A DNA stretch of 19,773 nt from Thermoplasmata archaeon (GCA_021797385.1 JAJZZW010000014.1:1-19773), one strand, 5' to 3'; numbered from the stretch's first letter, positions 1 through 7,463 are shown. Numbers and translations: made by a program. The notes: generated by a model from the sequence alone, not told the origin.

Positions 1-2
1 GG

Positions 3-308
3 CATGACTTCTCATTTTACACAAATATAGATGTAAATGAGGATAATGCAGGGAAGTTAGCTGAGATATACAGGGAGAGATGGGGTATAGAGAACGGATA
101 CCTGGAAAAGAAGGATGTAAAGGAGAGGACACATTCACCTGACATGGGTGTAAGGTATTTCCTCTTCTACCTCTCAGTGCTGGTCTACAATATGTGGGTT
201 CTTCTTAATCTTATTAGAAGAATATCAGGCTATGGATGGATTACGCTCATGGACTTTATCATCTCCATGGGAAGAAGGTGTAATATAATTATGAAGGGCA
301 ATGGATGA
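3..308 (+). CDS. IS4-type transposase, C-terminal part (cut by window edge)
   Basis: The reading frame is open from the left edge to a TGA at 306-308, so only the C-terminal ~101 residues are visible. They contain IYRERWGIENGY followed by LEKKD, which fits the YREK signature of IS4-family DDE transposases (Y-x2-R-x3-E-x6-K). The glutamate is the third catalytic acid. A hydrophobic stretch with LFYLSVLVYNMWVLLNL and a basic end follow, both usual in the C-terminus of this family. Whether the gene is complete outside the window cannot be seen. Immediately downstream on the opposite strand lies the N-terminal part of another IS4-like transposase, so the area is an insertion-sequence scrapyard or a junction between two copies. 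Confidence 0.8.
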   Translation, partial: HDFSFYTNIDVNEDNAGKLAEIYRERWGIENGYLEKKDVKERTHSPDMGVRYFLFYLSVLVYNMWVLLNLIRRISGYGWITLMDFIISMGRRCNIIMKGNG

Positions 309-347
309 TCAACAGTTCCCAATACCACTTTTTCGATTCCATAAGAA

Positions 348-701
348 TCAATAGCTGCCTGATCCATTCATTAATGTTTTAATGAATGTTGAATCAATTG
401 CAAGCACACGCATGTATTTACTGTATACCCTGTAATCATGTGCCCTGATGTATGGATCTAATAATTTATAGAAAAGTTGAATGAATGGAATATATGTTCT
501 ATTGTTATTAAGCTTTGACAGCCATGACCTGCTTATTCCATTGTCAATGGAAGTATCGGTTAAATCATAGCCATGCAGTGCACTGTAAATTATGGCATAT
601 ACATGGTCAATGAATTTAATCCTCTTTGAGTTTATATCAAGATTCATTGATTCTGATATTTCATTAGCAGGTTTATTCAGTATCTTCTTCACTGTTTTCA
701 T
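348..701 (-). pseudogene. IS4-like transposase, N-terminal fragment
   Basis: The 117-residue product looks like the N-terminal domain of an IS4-type transposase. It has a helical region around residues 30-85 (HVYAIIYSALHGYDLTDTS, then SRSWLSKL), then RVLAIDSTFIKT near residues 98-108, which is the context of the first catalytic Asp of the DDE triad. The frame stops ten residues later. The rest of the RNase H-like core, with the second Asp and the YREK motif, is absent on this strand. Past the stop the frame reads WNRKSGIG before another stop, suggesting a few more decayed transposase codons. A TATA-like element (CCTATAAATA read on +, 723-732) lies about 27 bases upstream of the start, so the native promoter seems to survive. 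Confidence 0.72.
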
Positions 702-988
702 AATAATTGAAAATTAAATTATCCTATAAATATGACATGGTATGACAAGGGTTAAGTATTGGAAACTGGTAAGATACTTTATATAACGATCTTACTGTTT
801 AATATAACAGATAATTTTATTTTGGGGTGGTGAATTCATGACCAGGATTATAAATAATAGCTATTTAAAAATGAATTTCCTATAAATATGGGCATATCAA
901 TAAAAGACAATCTGTCCTTGTGGTTACAGTAGGTCTTGTGTATTATATTCAATAAATATTATTATATCGATTTTCAATATATACATAT
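702..988. other. Intergenic/decayed region with orphan promoter and truncated frames
   Basis: No gene of normal length is seen. A 7-base inverted repeat, GTAAGAT (769-775) and ATCTTAC (789-795), precedes a TATA-like TTTAATATAA (798-807). After that comes a strong SD-like GGGGTGGTG (824-832) and an ATG at 838 that opens only 15 codons, ending at 885. A second reading starts MGISIKDNLSLWLQ at 888 and stops at once, while another frame over the same bases reads SVLVVTVGLVYYIQ. This looks like the 5' end of a decayed gene with its regulatory region left in place. The decamer CCTATAAATATG occurs twice (723-734 and 879-890), possibly by chance. Confidence 0.4.
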
Positions 989-1642
989 ATGGAGAAATCC
1001 GGGAAAGAACTAAAGGTAACAAGAAGAGGCGATATTAAGAACGATGTAATTAATATTTTAAATGAAAATAATACTTTTAAATGGATGATAAATACAGGTG
1101 TTGTTAATTATAATTCTTTATCTAGGATAATTCAGGAGGAAATAAAAAAGAAATATAATTATAATCCGAAAATTAATACGATATCAACAATTTTAAGGAA
1201 AAATTATAACATGACAAGATTGAAAACTGAAAATAATCCATTTTCTGATATGAAAATCAATATTACTACCGGGCTTTCACTGCTTTCATGTGATTATAGC
1301 ATTCAAACAATGATGGCCTATTTTCCATATTCCAGGGCCATACGTATAATACCGGGAAACAATACTATGTGGGTCATGATCTCCGGTGAAACACCAGAAA
1401 ATATCATAAAATCATATCCGGGAAAAATATATGGAGATTTTCTGGAAATTAATATCACCATCGATAGAAATAAAATAAATGAAGATTCAATAAAGACATT
1501 TCTGGAAACTTTATCATTTAATTACATTAATGTTTCACAGCTTATGATATCAAAGGATGGTTTTGAATTATTTATCAGTGCCAGTTATCTTGCCAAGGTA
1601 TTGAAACTTATAGAAACAATAAGGTCAGATAGGTATTTTTAA
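989..1642 (+). CDS. Predicted transcriptional regulator with N-terminal HTH-like and C-terminal ACT-like regions
   Basis: This 217-residue protein resembles a widespread archaeal family of putative regulators that combine an N-terminal helical, HTH-like region with ACT-like domains; the assignment comes from sequence pattern only. Residues 34-71 (INTGVVNYNSLSRIIQEEI, then KINTISTILRK) match the usual 'G-x2-N-Y-x-S-L-A' helix pair of that family. The C-terminus (about 170-210) has INVSQLMISKDGFELFIS followed by a helix, an ACT-like beta-alpha arrangement. ACT domains usually bind amino acids or other small ligands. The start is supported by a TATA-like stretch around 955-966, which makes the message leaderless. 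The next genes downstream encode a transporter operon, which it might control; that is inference. Confidence 0.6.
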   Translation: MEKSGKELKVTRRGDIKNDVINILNENNTFKWMINTGVVNYNSLSRIIQEEIKKKYNYNPKINTISTILRKNYNMTRLKTENNPFSDMKINITTGLSLLSCDYSIQTMMAYFPYSRAIRIIPGNNTMWVMISGETPENIIKSYPGKIYGDFLEINITIDRNKINEDSIKTFLETLSFNYINVSQLMISKDGFELFISASYLAKVLKLIETIRSDRYF

Positions 1643-1709
1643 TGTTACACTAATTTTTACTGAAATATTTTAATAATTTATATAGTATGAATAATTCTTT
1701 TATTCCTAT

Positions 1710-1769
1710 AATAATCTTATTTAAGATTTATTCTTATAGATAGTCCTAGATAAGATTATTTAAATATCA
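1710..1769 (+). promoter_or_regulatory. Promoter of the TauE/MFS operon with overlapping palindromes
   Basis: The TATA box TTATTTAAATATC (1757-1769) lies about 24 bases before the ATG at 1787. ATAATCTTAT (1711-1720) is the exact inverse of ATAAGATTAT (1750-1759). Within the left half, AATCTTA-TT-TAAGATT (1713-1728) is itself a perfect palindrome with 7-base arms. The right-hand half-site runs into the TATA box, so a protein bound there would be expected to block TBP/TFB. This is the layout of an archaeal repressor operator. Confidence 0.6.
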
Positions 1770-1786
1770 TAATCACATATATAGTT

Positions 1787-2548
1787 ATGTATATATTTTT
1801 CCTGGAGTTCGTCGTATTGGGAATAATAGTTGGCGCATTAACCGGTGTCCTCGGTTCAAGTGGTGTGGTTGCCGTTGTTCCTGCCCTAATAATTATAAAT
1901 TCTGAATTGCCACAGGATGCTATAGGTACAAGCCTATTGATAGACGTTATTACCTCGATCATTGTTGCCTATGTATATTTCAGGAGAGGGAGGGTAAACA
2001 TAAAAAAAGGAATACCTATGATTATAGGCGCAATAATAGGTTCACAGATCGGTGTCAGGGTGGCTTTCCTCATTCCGCCTGTATATATAAAAATAGGGTT
2101 TGCCATTTTCATAATTGCCATGGGCATGTATTCGTTAATAAGGAAGAAAAATCTATCTCAAAATGAAAGCAAGAAAAATATAAAAAATATTAACATCAAT
2201 GCATACGGGGTAGTTTTAATCTCAATCCCTATAGGGCTTGCAACTGGAATACTTGGGGCCAGCGGAGGAATAATGTTTCTTATTATAGCAATTTTAATAC
2301 TCAAACTGGATATAAAAACTGCAGTCGGCACGGCAACGTTTGCAATGATAATCTCAGCCTTCTCTGGCACTATAGGATACCTTATTATCGGGCATATAGT
2401 AATTCTGGCTGCAATCATTATAGGCATTGTATCCATAATATCAGGATTTATCTTTTCCAGGATAGGAAATAATTTAAATCCCCTGACCACATATAAAATT
2501 CTGGGAGTTGTTTTTATGATAGTGGGGGTAGTTCAAATAATTTTGTGA
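1787..2548 (+). CDS. TauE/SafE family membrane protein (sulfite/organosulfonate exporter family)
   Basis: A 253-residue very hydrophobic protein of the TauE/SafE (DUF81) family, with about eight membrane segments. The two homologous halves are visible: GALTGVLGSSGVVAVVPAL near residues 16-34 and GLATGILGASGGIMFLII near 154-172. Both are the glycine-rich re-entrant signature of the family. A charged cytosolic linker (RKKNLSQNESKKNIKN) separates the halves. Members are proposed to export sulfite, sulfoacetate or other small anions; the substrate here cannot be told from sequence. The first gene of a two-gene operon: the MFS gene starts 9 bases after its stop. The message is leaderless, starting 24 bases after a TATA box with palindromic half-sites. 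Confidence 0.9.
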   Translation: MYIFFLEFVVLGIIVGALTGVLGSSGVVAVVPALIIINSELPQDAIGTSLLIDVITSIIVAYVYFRRGRVNIKKGIPMIIGAIIGSQIGVRVAFLIPPVYIKIGFAIFIIAMGMYSLIRKKNLSQNESKKNIKNININAYGVVLISIPIGLATGILGASGGIMFLIIAILILKLDIKTAVGTATFAMIISAFSGTIGYLIIGHIVILAAIIIGIVSIISGFIFSRIGNNLNPLTTYKILGVVFMIVGVVQIIL

Positions 2549-2557
2549 GGGTAAGTT

Positions 2558-3781
2558 ATGATTGTAAAAGAATATAAGTGGATTGCTCTTATTATAATGA
2601 GCATTTCGGAGTTAATGGTTATGAGCTTATGGTTCAGTGCATCTGCGGTAGCACCTGAACTCGCCAGTATCTGGGGTATTTCCGGAATAGGTACGCTTAT
2701 TGTAACCCTGATGGTACAGTTCGGTTTTGTGGCAGGTGCCCTGATAAGTGCATCTCTCGGACTTGCAGATAAAATTAACCCGAGAAAATTGTTTGCATTT
2801 TCGGCACTTATGAGTGCTCTATTCACGGTAATGTTTGTTTTTCTATATCATTATTTTTTTATTGAAATGGTTTTGATGTTGTTAACCGGTATCATGATGG
2901 CGGGTATTTACCCGGTTGCTGTTTTAATCGTATCAAGCTGGTTTCCATCAAGACGCGGATTAGCCCTTGGTATTGTCATAGCGGGGCTTACACTGGGTTC
3001 TGCATTACCACACATAATACTGGATTTGCCATTTATCCGTGAATGGGAGGCACTGCTGGAATTTTCTTCAATGTTATCTCTTTTAGGTGGGGCTATAGTT
3101 TTCTTGATCTTGCGGGATAATAAAAAATATATAAACGCACCTAAATTTAAATGGGATACGATTAAACTGATAATCAGAAATAAATCTGTAATGCTTGCAA
3201 ATTATGGCTATTTTGGGCATATGTGGGAACTCTACGCAATGTGGACATGGATTCCAGTATTTATATTCTCCAGCTTTGCCTTTTATTATACGGGAAGTAA
3301 GTTATTATTTATGGTAGGCATTGTTTCATTTTCCATCATTGGTCTCTCCGGAGTTGTCGGGTCCATACTGGGGGGTCTAATATCAGATAGGATCGGACGG
3401 ACATTATCAACATCAATCTATCTGGGTATAAGCGGAACTTCTGCAGTATTAATAGGTTTTACCTACAGGTCTGCACCATTTATTACAATAATTGTAGGAA
3501 TTATATGGGGAATAACCGTAATAGCAGATTCGGCACAATTCTCAACAGCAGTTACAGAACTAAGCAATAATAAAATAAGAGGAAGTGCATTAACGTTTCA
3601 GATGGCACTGGGCTTTTTAATAACCGTTGGGTCAATTTACGCTATAGATATATTGAGAAATATTGTAGGCTGGCACTGGGCTTTTTCATTTCTATCAATT
3701 GGGCCATTACTGGGAATAATTTCAATGATAAGGCTTAGATATAGAAATGAATCTTCATTGATGTGCAATGGTAAAAAATAA
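2558..3781 (+). CDS. MFS transporter
   Basis: A 407-residue major facilitator superfamily protein with about 12 predicted membrane helices in two halves. Motif A-like loops are seen after helix 2 (GLADKINPRKLF, near residues 68-79) and at the matching place in the second half (GGLISDRIGRTLS). GIYPVAVLIVSSWFPSRRGLA is the usual helix 4 to loop 4/5 region. The substrate is not evident. Unlike most first genes here, it has a Shine-Dalgarno site, GAGGG, overlapping the stop of the preceding gene and six bases before the ATG, so it is translated from the TauE/SafE message. Pairing with an anion exporter suggests a joint role in efflux or exchange of a small anion, which is inference. Confidence 0.88.
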   Translation: MIVKEYKWIALIIMSISELMVMSLWFSASAVAPELASIWGISGIGTLIVTLMVQFGFVAGALISASLGLADKINPRKLFAFSALMSALFTVMFVFLYHYFFIEMVLMLLTGIMMAGIYPVAVLIVSSWFPSRRGLALGIVIAGLTLGSALPHIILDLPFIREWEALLEFSSMLSLLGGAIVFLILRDNKKYINAPKFKWDTIKLIIRNKSVMLANYGYFGHMWELYAMWTWIPVFIFSSFAFYYTGSKLLFMVGIVSFSIIGLSGVVGSILGGLISDRIGRTLSTSIYLGISGTSAVLIGFTYRSAPFITIIVGIIWGITVIADSAQFSTAVTELSNNKIRGSALTFQMALGFLITVGSIYAIDILRNIVGWHWAFSFLSIGPLLGIISMIRLRYRNESSLMCNGKK

Positions 3782-3822
3782 TTCATAGTTGATTATCAGC
3801 GTTATGATAGATTTGTAACGAT

Positions 3823-3848
3823 AGGTTGCTTGATCAAATATGCAACCT
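3823..3848. terminator. Stem-loop in the convergent MFS/cbiD gap
   Basis: AGGTTGC (3823-3829) and GCAACCT (3842-3848) form a 7-base perfect stem with a 12-base loop that itself contains the palindrome TTGATCAA. It lies 42 bases after the MFS stop between two convergent genes. It could end or protect the transporter message. Archaeal terminators are normally T-runs without hairpins, so this call is weak. The rest of 3782-3983 shows nothing else convincing. Confidence 0.3.
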
Positions 3849-3983
3849 TGAATGGGCACAATAGACCCGCATGCATTTATATTCATTGGATATGCTGTAT
3901 GATTAAGTAGAACCAACCTTAAAAAGAACAGAAATAGCAATGATAACTGGGTTTGAACTTATATGTTTCTGCCTATTAAAACA

Positions 3984-5048
3984 TCAATATGTATTTTTTA
4001 TAATTTCAACTGAAATATTGATCTTACCACCGATATAATTATTCATGTTGTCAACGCATTTATTTTTAATTTCCTCTACGAATTTACTTTCATATTCAAT
4101 GGTTTCCATTACTTCAAGCACTGTATTTGAATTTCTGATTCTATCCACAATACTACTATCATAGCCGCAAGAGGATGCCACTGAAGCAAGAAAATTGAAA
4201 TTTACGCTACTTTTGGATGAATGGAGGTCCATATTGTTGTCCGCCAGTTTTGACATCTTTCCAGGCATACCGGCAACAATAACTTTTTTTATTCCAGCAT
4301 CCACGGCACGTTTTAACGAGAAACCCAGGAAATCACCGATCTCAATAAACTGCTGATCATGCAGGTCGGGGAATAATTTTTTAACTGCAGAATCACTCCT
4401 TCCACCTGTGCTGAATATTAATAGGTCTATGCCCATTCTCGATGCGACTCGTATCCCCAGAACTATTGAGGCCTTCCATGAGGAATCAGAAAATGGTATC
4501 ACTATTCCCCTGGTTCCAAGTATGGATATACCACCTATTATTCCAAGCTTCGGATTGCAGGTATTTTTTGCAACCTCACGTCCTCCCGGGGCAGATACAG
4601 TAACCTTTACACCTCCAGGGATGCCATAAGCTTCTATAATTTCTTCCGCAGCACTGCGGATCATCTTTAATGGAACGGGATTTATTGCAGGATTCCCGGG
4701 CTTTATTGGCAAACCCTGTTTGGTAACAGTGCCGATTCCCTCTCCTCCAGCGACTATTATTCCAGGTTCTTCTGTACGTTCTACTCTTGAATATATATTG
4801 AGTCCGGTTGTAACATCTGGGTCATCACCCCCGTCCTTTTTAACAGATGCAATGCAGAAGTCTTTCTCTATTCTCTGATTTTCTATCATAAAACTTGCTG
4901 TCTTTTTTACAGGGAGATTGATTTCCACATTCTTTACTATTTTTCCTGTTACAAGCATTAAAAGGGCTGCTTTGGTTGCTGCTGTAGCACATGCACCTGT
5001 TGTATATCCATATCTTAAATTTGTTCTGTCCGGATTTTCAATATACAT
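3984..5048 (-). CDS. cbiD: Cobalt-precorrin-5B (C1)-methyltransferase CbiD
   Basis: CbiD methylates C1 of cobalt-precorrin-5B with S-adenosylmethionine in the anaerobic (early cobalt) cobalamin pathway. The family hallmark LRYGYTTGACATAATKAA stands near the N-terminus. Further conserved segments are DGGDDPDVT, GGEGIGTVT, NPAINPVP, GGREVAKNT with NPKLGIIGGISILGTRG, and the C-terminal VIVAGMPGKMSKLA. Length (354 residues) is normal. A longer frame begins at 5099 but would overlap cbiC by 62 bases and add a non-conserved tail; starts at 5048 or 5054 place the hallmark about ten residues in, as usual. GGAAG lies nine bases before the 5048 ATG. Last gene of the zinc ribbon-cbiJ-cbiC-cbiD operon, overlapping cbiC by 11 bases, so translational coupling is likely. 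Confidence 0.93.
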   Translation of the reverse strand: MYIENPDRTNLRYGYTTGACATAATKAALLMLVTGKIVKNVEINLPVKKTASFMIENQRIEKDFCIASVKKDGGDDPDVTTGLNIYSRVERTEEPGIIVAGGEGIGTVTKQGLPIKPGNPAINPVPLKMIRSAAEEIIEAYGIPGGVKVTVSAPGGREVAKNTCNPKLGIIGGISILGTRGIVIPFSDSSWKASIVLGIRVASRMGIDLLIFSTGGRSDSAVKKLFPDLHDQQFIEIGDFLGFSLKRAVDAGIKKVIVAGMPGKMSKLADNNMDLHSSKSSVNFNFLASVASSCGYDSSIVDRIRNSNTVLEVMETIEYESKFVEEIKNKCVDNMNNYIGGKINISVEIIKNTY

Positions 5049-5637
5049 GTACATACGCTTCCATGGCATTGAATATGGCAGCAGCAACTGCGGACCCACC
5101 CTTTCTGCTCAGATTTGTTATAAAATTTCCCTTGAATGCAAGGAGTTTAGATTTTGACTCCAGTGCAGATACAAAACCAACTGGAACCCCTATGATCAAT
5201 TCTGGATAGCATGATTTCCTATCCACAGATTCCAGAAGTGATAGAAGGGCCGTGGGTGCGTCCCCTATTATATATACGGCATCAGGATATTCCCTGCATG
5301 CCTTTTTTATTGAGATATATGACCTTGATAGTCCGTTATTTTTTGCCTCTTCTATTACATCCAGATCATTAATGAAACATTTTCTCTTTGGATGTCCTGG
5401 AATTCCGGCATATACCATGTTGATATCTGTTATTACTATCCCACCATCTCTAATGTACTGGAGAGAATCCTCAAAATGCCGTGAAAACACAAGTGATTTT
5501 CCAATCTCAAAATCCGCAGTTGCATGTACGGTCCTTACTATAATATCAGATTTTAATGATCTGTCCAGCCCCATTTCACTCCTGATATACGCAAAACTTC
5601 TGGAATAAATCTCTGAAGGATTCATGGTGCCATCCAT
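5038..5637 (-). CDS. cbiC: Cobalt-precorrin-8 methylmutase CbiC
   Basis: CbiC moves the methyl group from C11 to C12 of cobalt-precorrin-8 to give cobyrinate. The 199-residue length is typical. The catalytic histidine is His38 in IIVRTVHATADFE. Other family segments present are ITDINMVYAGI, the YIIGDAPTALLSLLE region, and IGVPVGFVSALESK followed by GGSAVAAAIFNA near the C-terminus. The gene begins two bases after the cbiJ stop and overlaps cbiD at its 3' end, so the three are clearly co-transcribed. A second in-frame ATG four codons in could also serve as the start. Confidence 0.94.
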   Translation of the reverse strand: MDGTMNPSEIYSRSFAYIRSEMGLDRSLKSDIIVRTVHATADFEIGKSLVFSRHFEDSLQYIRDGGIVITDINMVYAGIPGHPKRKCFINDLDVIEEAKNNGLSRSYISIKKACREYPDAVYIIGDAPTALLSLLESVDRKSCYPELIIGVPVGFVSALESKSKLLAFKGNFITNLSRKGGSAVAAAIFNAMEAYVHVY

Positions 5638-5639
5638 AA

Positions 5640-6389
5640 TTATTTTATCCCTATATCATTTAAAATCTTTTTTATTTCCATGGGGTTTCCTGCCTTTAAT
5701 TTCCAGGGAAAATTTTTCCTGGATATTATTATGACATTGATGTCCAGTGAGAGGGCCGCTTTGACCTTTGGCTCTGCATTGAAGCCACTATCCTTGGTAA
5801 TCAGTGTATCTATCCTGTAGTATTCCATTAATGCCCTGTTAAGATTCTCATCAAAATTTCCCTCCATTGCAATTATATGGTCCTTTTTAATTCCCATTTT
5901 TATTAGAAATTCAATATTTTCTGGATCGGGGATTATGCGCACATATACATTACGTTCATCGATAATGTTTTTTAAACACCCTATATACTTTATTCCTGTG
6001 GTAATAAATATATTACGTCCATGCATTGCCCTTTCCCCTGCTTCCTGATAGTTATCTGCGTAGAATATTCTTACATCATTTATTTTTATGTTATCCCTTT
6101 CATATCTGATGAGAGGAATACCGATGTCTTCGGTCACCCTTATACACGTTTCATGGAGTGAATTAGCATATGGATGTGACCCATCTATCACTACTTTAAT
6201 AGAATTTTTTCTGCATAATGTTATAATGGAATCGTAATCAAGTTTTCCCATTATATTCCTTATACCTTCAGACTTCAATTTTGAAACTCCATCATCTGTT
6301 GTAGCAGTTGCAAGAATGTCAAAACCGTAAACTGAAAGGTCACTTGCAAGTTTTCTTGAGTCTGATGTCCCATCGAACAGTAAAATCAT
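5640..6389 (-). CDS. cbiJ: Precorrin-6A / cobalt-precorrin-6A reductase (CbiJ/CobK family)
   Basis: This enzyme reduces (cobalt-)precorrin-6A to 6B with NAD(P)H in corrin ring synthesis. The N-terminus MILLFDGTSDSRKLA and the central VVIDGSHPYANSLHE are the two signature regions of the CbiJ/CobK family; GIPLIRYER and the C-terminal TLITKDSGFNAEPKVKAA also fit. Length (249) is typical. The start follows an AGGT Shine-Dalgarno-like element seven bases upstream, which overlaps the stop of the zinc ribbon gene. With CbiC and CbiD directly downstream the pathway assignment is firm. The remaining cobalamin genes are not in the window. Confidence 0.92.
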   Translation of the reverse strand: MILLFDGTSDSRKLASDLSVYGFDILATATTDDGVSKLKSEGIRNIMGKLDYDSIITLCRKNSIKVVIDGSHPYANSLHETCIRVTEDIGIPLIRYERDNIKINDVRIFYADNYQEAGERAMHGRNIFITTGIKYIGCLKNIIDERNVYVRIIPDPENIEFLIKMGIKKDHIIAMEGNFDENLNRALMEYYRIDTLITKDSGFNAEPKVKAALSLDINVIIISRKNFPWKLKAGNPMEIKKILNDIGIK

Positions 6390-6398
6390 GTTTCAGAC

Positions 6399-6587
6399 CT
6401 ACTTTTTCCCCGCCCGCAATTCTTTCTGGAATTTTTCAATATCTTTAAATCTTACCTCGAGAACAAAGGCCCCAACATAGTTGCAATCGTCACATTTATA
6501 GACAGGTCCTGCAATTCCACCGGCAACCCAGTTGAGCTTCAGCGAACCACAATGAGGACATATCCTTACATTCCTGTACTCATCCAT
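6399..6587 (-). CDS. Small zinc ribbon protein, first gene of the cobalamin operon
   Basis: A 62-residue protein with one rubredoxin-like zinc ribbon: CPHCG (Cys10, Cys13) and CDDC (Cys32, Cys35), followed by a short charged helix rich in Lys and Glu. No known partner or activity is recognised; such proteins often act as metal-binding adaptors or nucleic acid-binding factors. A longer frame starts at 6599, but the TATA box ATAGTTAAATAC (6609-6620, read on -) lies only about 15 bases from that ATG and 27 from the one at 6587. By the spacing seen throughout this window the leaderless start is 6587. It is followed ten bases later by cbiJ, so it leads the operon; a link with cobalt handling is speculative. 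Confidence 0.78.
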   Translation of the reverse strand: MDEYRNVRICPHCGSLKLNWVAGGIAGPVYKCDDCNYVGAFVLEVRFKDIEKFQKELRAGKK

Positions 6588-6608
6588 ATATAAACACATA
6601 TTGAAACT

Positions 6609-6687
6609 GTATTTAACTATTTTCAGGATAGGTCTGGTTATGCAATGTTAAGGAAAGATTAAACAGATGGAATAGTAAATATTTAAT
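6609..6687. promoter_or_regulatory. Divergent promoters: cobalamin operon (-) and enoyl-CoA hydratase (+)
   Basis: Two TATA boxes face away from each other. GTATTTAACTAT (6609-6620) drives the - strand operon, 27 bases before the ATG at 6587. ATTTAAT (6681-6687) drives the + strand hydratase gene, about 24 bases before its ATG at 6708. No clear operator or cobalamin riboswitch is seen between them; the leaderless transcript leaves no room for a riboswitch before the first gene. Confidence 0.65.
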
Positions 6688-6707
6688 CGAATTATGAATA
6701 CATATGC

Positions 6708-7460
6708 ATGGAATACACAGATATAAATCTGGTTGAGGATGGTAATACACGCATAATATATTTTAACAGGGAAAGGCACCTGAATACAGTAACAGAACAC
6801 ATGGTTGATGAGATCATTCATGCAATGAAAAGTGTTGTTGATAACAGCAGATCAATCATAATCGGCGGAAGAAATAATTTTTCCGCAGGTGCAGACGTTG
6901 CGCAATTCCAGAATATTGATGCACGTAATGCATATGATTTCCACCTAAAGCTCAATGAACTTGCCCTATTTTTCAGAAATTATCCAAAACCGGTGATATC
7001 GTTTCTCAATGGATACGTACTTGGTGGAGGTCTTGAGCTTTCACTTTCAACGGATATCAGGATATGTTCCAGAAAAGCCATCTTGGGCCAGCCAGAAATA
7101 AACCTGGGTATCAATGCGGGTGCGGGCGGCAATGTAATACTTCCCTCTGTTATAGGACGTAATAGAGCTCTGTATATGATACTTACCGGGGAAAAGATTA
7201 CCGCATTACAGGCATACGATTTCGGGCTTGTAGATCTCCTTTCTGATGACTCTGAGGCAGAGGCTAGAAGAATAGCAGGGATAATAAATAACATGCCGGA
7301 AAATACCGTATCTATAACAAAGCATGCGGTAAATACCAGTACAGACAGCAATCTTGAACTGAAACTTGATTACGAGGCTGCACTTTTCGGTATTCTACAA
7401 TCCGAAAAAGATACAAAAGAAAGAATAGATAAATTTATGCAGAAGAAAAGAAGCAAATAA
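6708..7460 (+). CDS. Enoyl-CoA hydratase/isomerase family protein
   Basis: A 250-residue crotonase-fold protein, which hydrates 2-trans-enoyl-CoA to 3-hydroxyacyl-CoA in fatty acid or amino acid breakdown. Oxyanion-hole segments are FSAGADV (58-64) and LNGYVLGGGLELSLSTD. The two catalytic glutamates of true hydratases are both present, Glu110 in GGGLEL and Glu130 in GQPEINLG, with the standard 20-residue spacing. The C-terminal helices (EKITALQAYDFGLVD onward) are normal. It is transcribed alone from a leaderless promoter. A thiolase lies about 1.2 kb downstream on the other strand, which suits a role in acyl-CoA metabolism, but the two are not one operon. Confidence 0.9.
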   Translation: MEYTDINLVEDGNTRIIYFNRERHLNTVTEHMVDEIIHAMKSVVDNSRSIIIGGRNNFSAGADVAQFQNIDARNAYDFHLKLNELALFFRNYPKPVISFLNGYVLGGGLELSLSTDIRICSRKAILGQPEINLGINAGAGGNVILPSVIGRNRALYMILTGEKITALQAYDFGLVDLLSDDSEAEARRIAGIINNMPENTVSITKHAVNTSTDSNLELKLDYEAALFGILQSEKDTKERIDKFMQKKRSK

Positions 7461-7463
7461 ATT

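Noticed and set aside
1687..1743. 18-codon ORF before the TauE/SafE gene
   Set aside because: TATA spacing is poor and the ORF runs through the palindromic operator region, so chance is more likely.
2158..2490. 110-codon frame on - inside the TauE/SafE gene
   Set aside because: Hydrophobic only because it mirrors a membrane protein gene; no promoter of its own.
3755..3940. 61-codon frame on - in the MFS/cbiD gap
   Set aside because: Overlaps the MFS 3' end, has no TATA box at the right spacing and no recognisable domain.
3940..3965. GGGTTTGAACTT-like sequence resembling a tRNA T-arm
   Set aside because: No matching acceptor, D-arm or anticodon arm can be folded around it; no tRNA is supported anywhere in the window.
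5252..5608. 118-codon frame on + inside cbiC
   Set aside because: Antisense to cbiC, which carries the catalytic His and normal length.
6980..7351. 123-codon frame on - inside the enoyl-CoA hydratase gene
   Set aside because: Shadow of the crotonase-fold gene; no sensible protein pattern.
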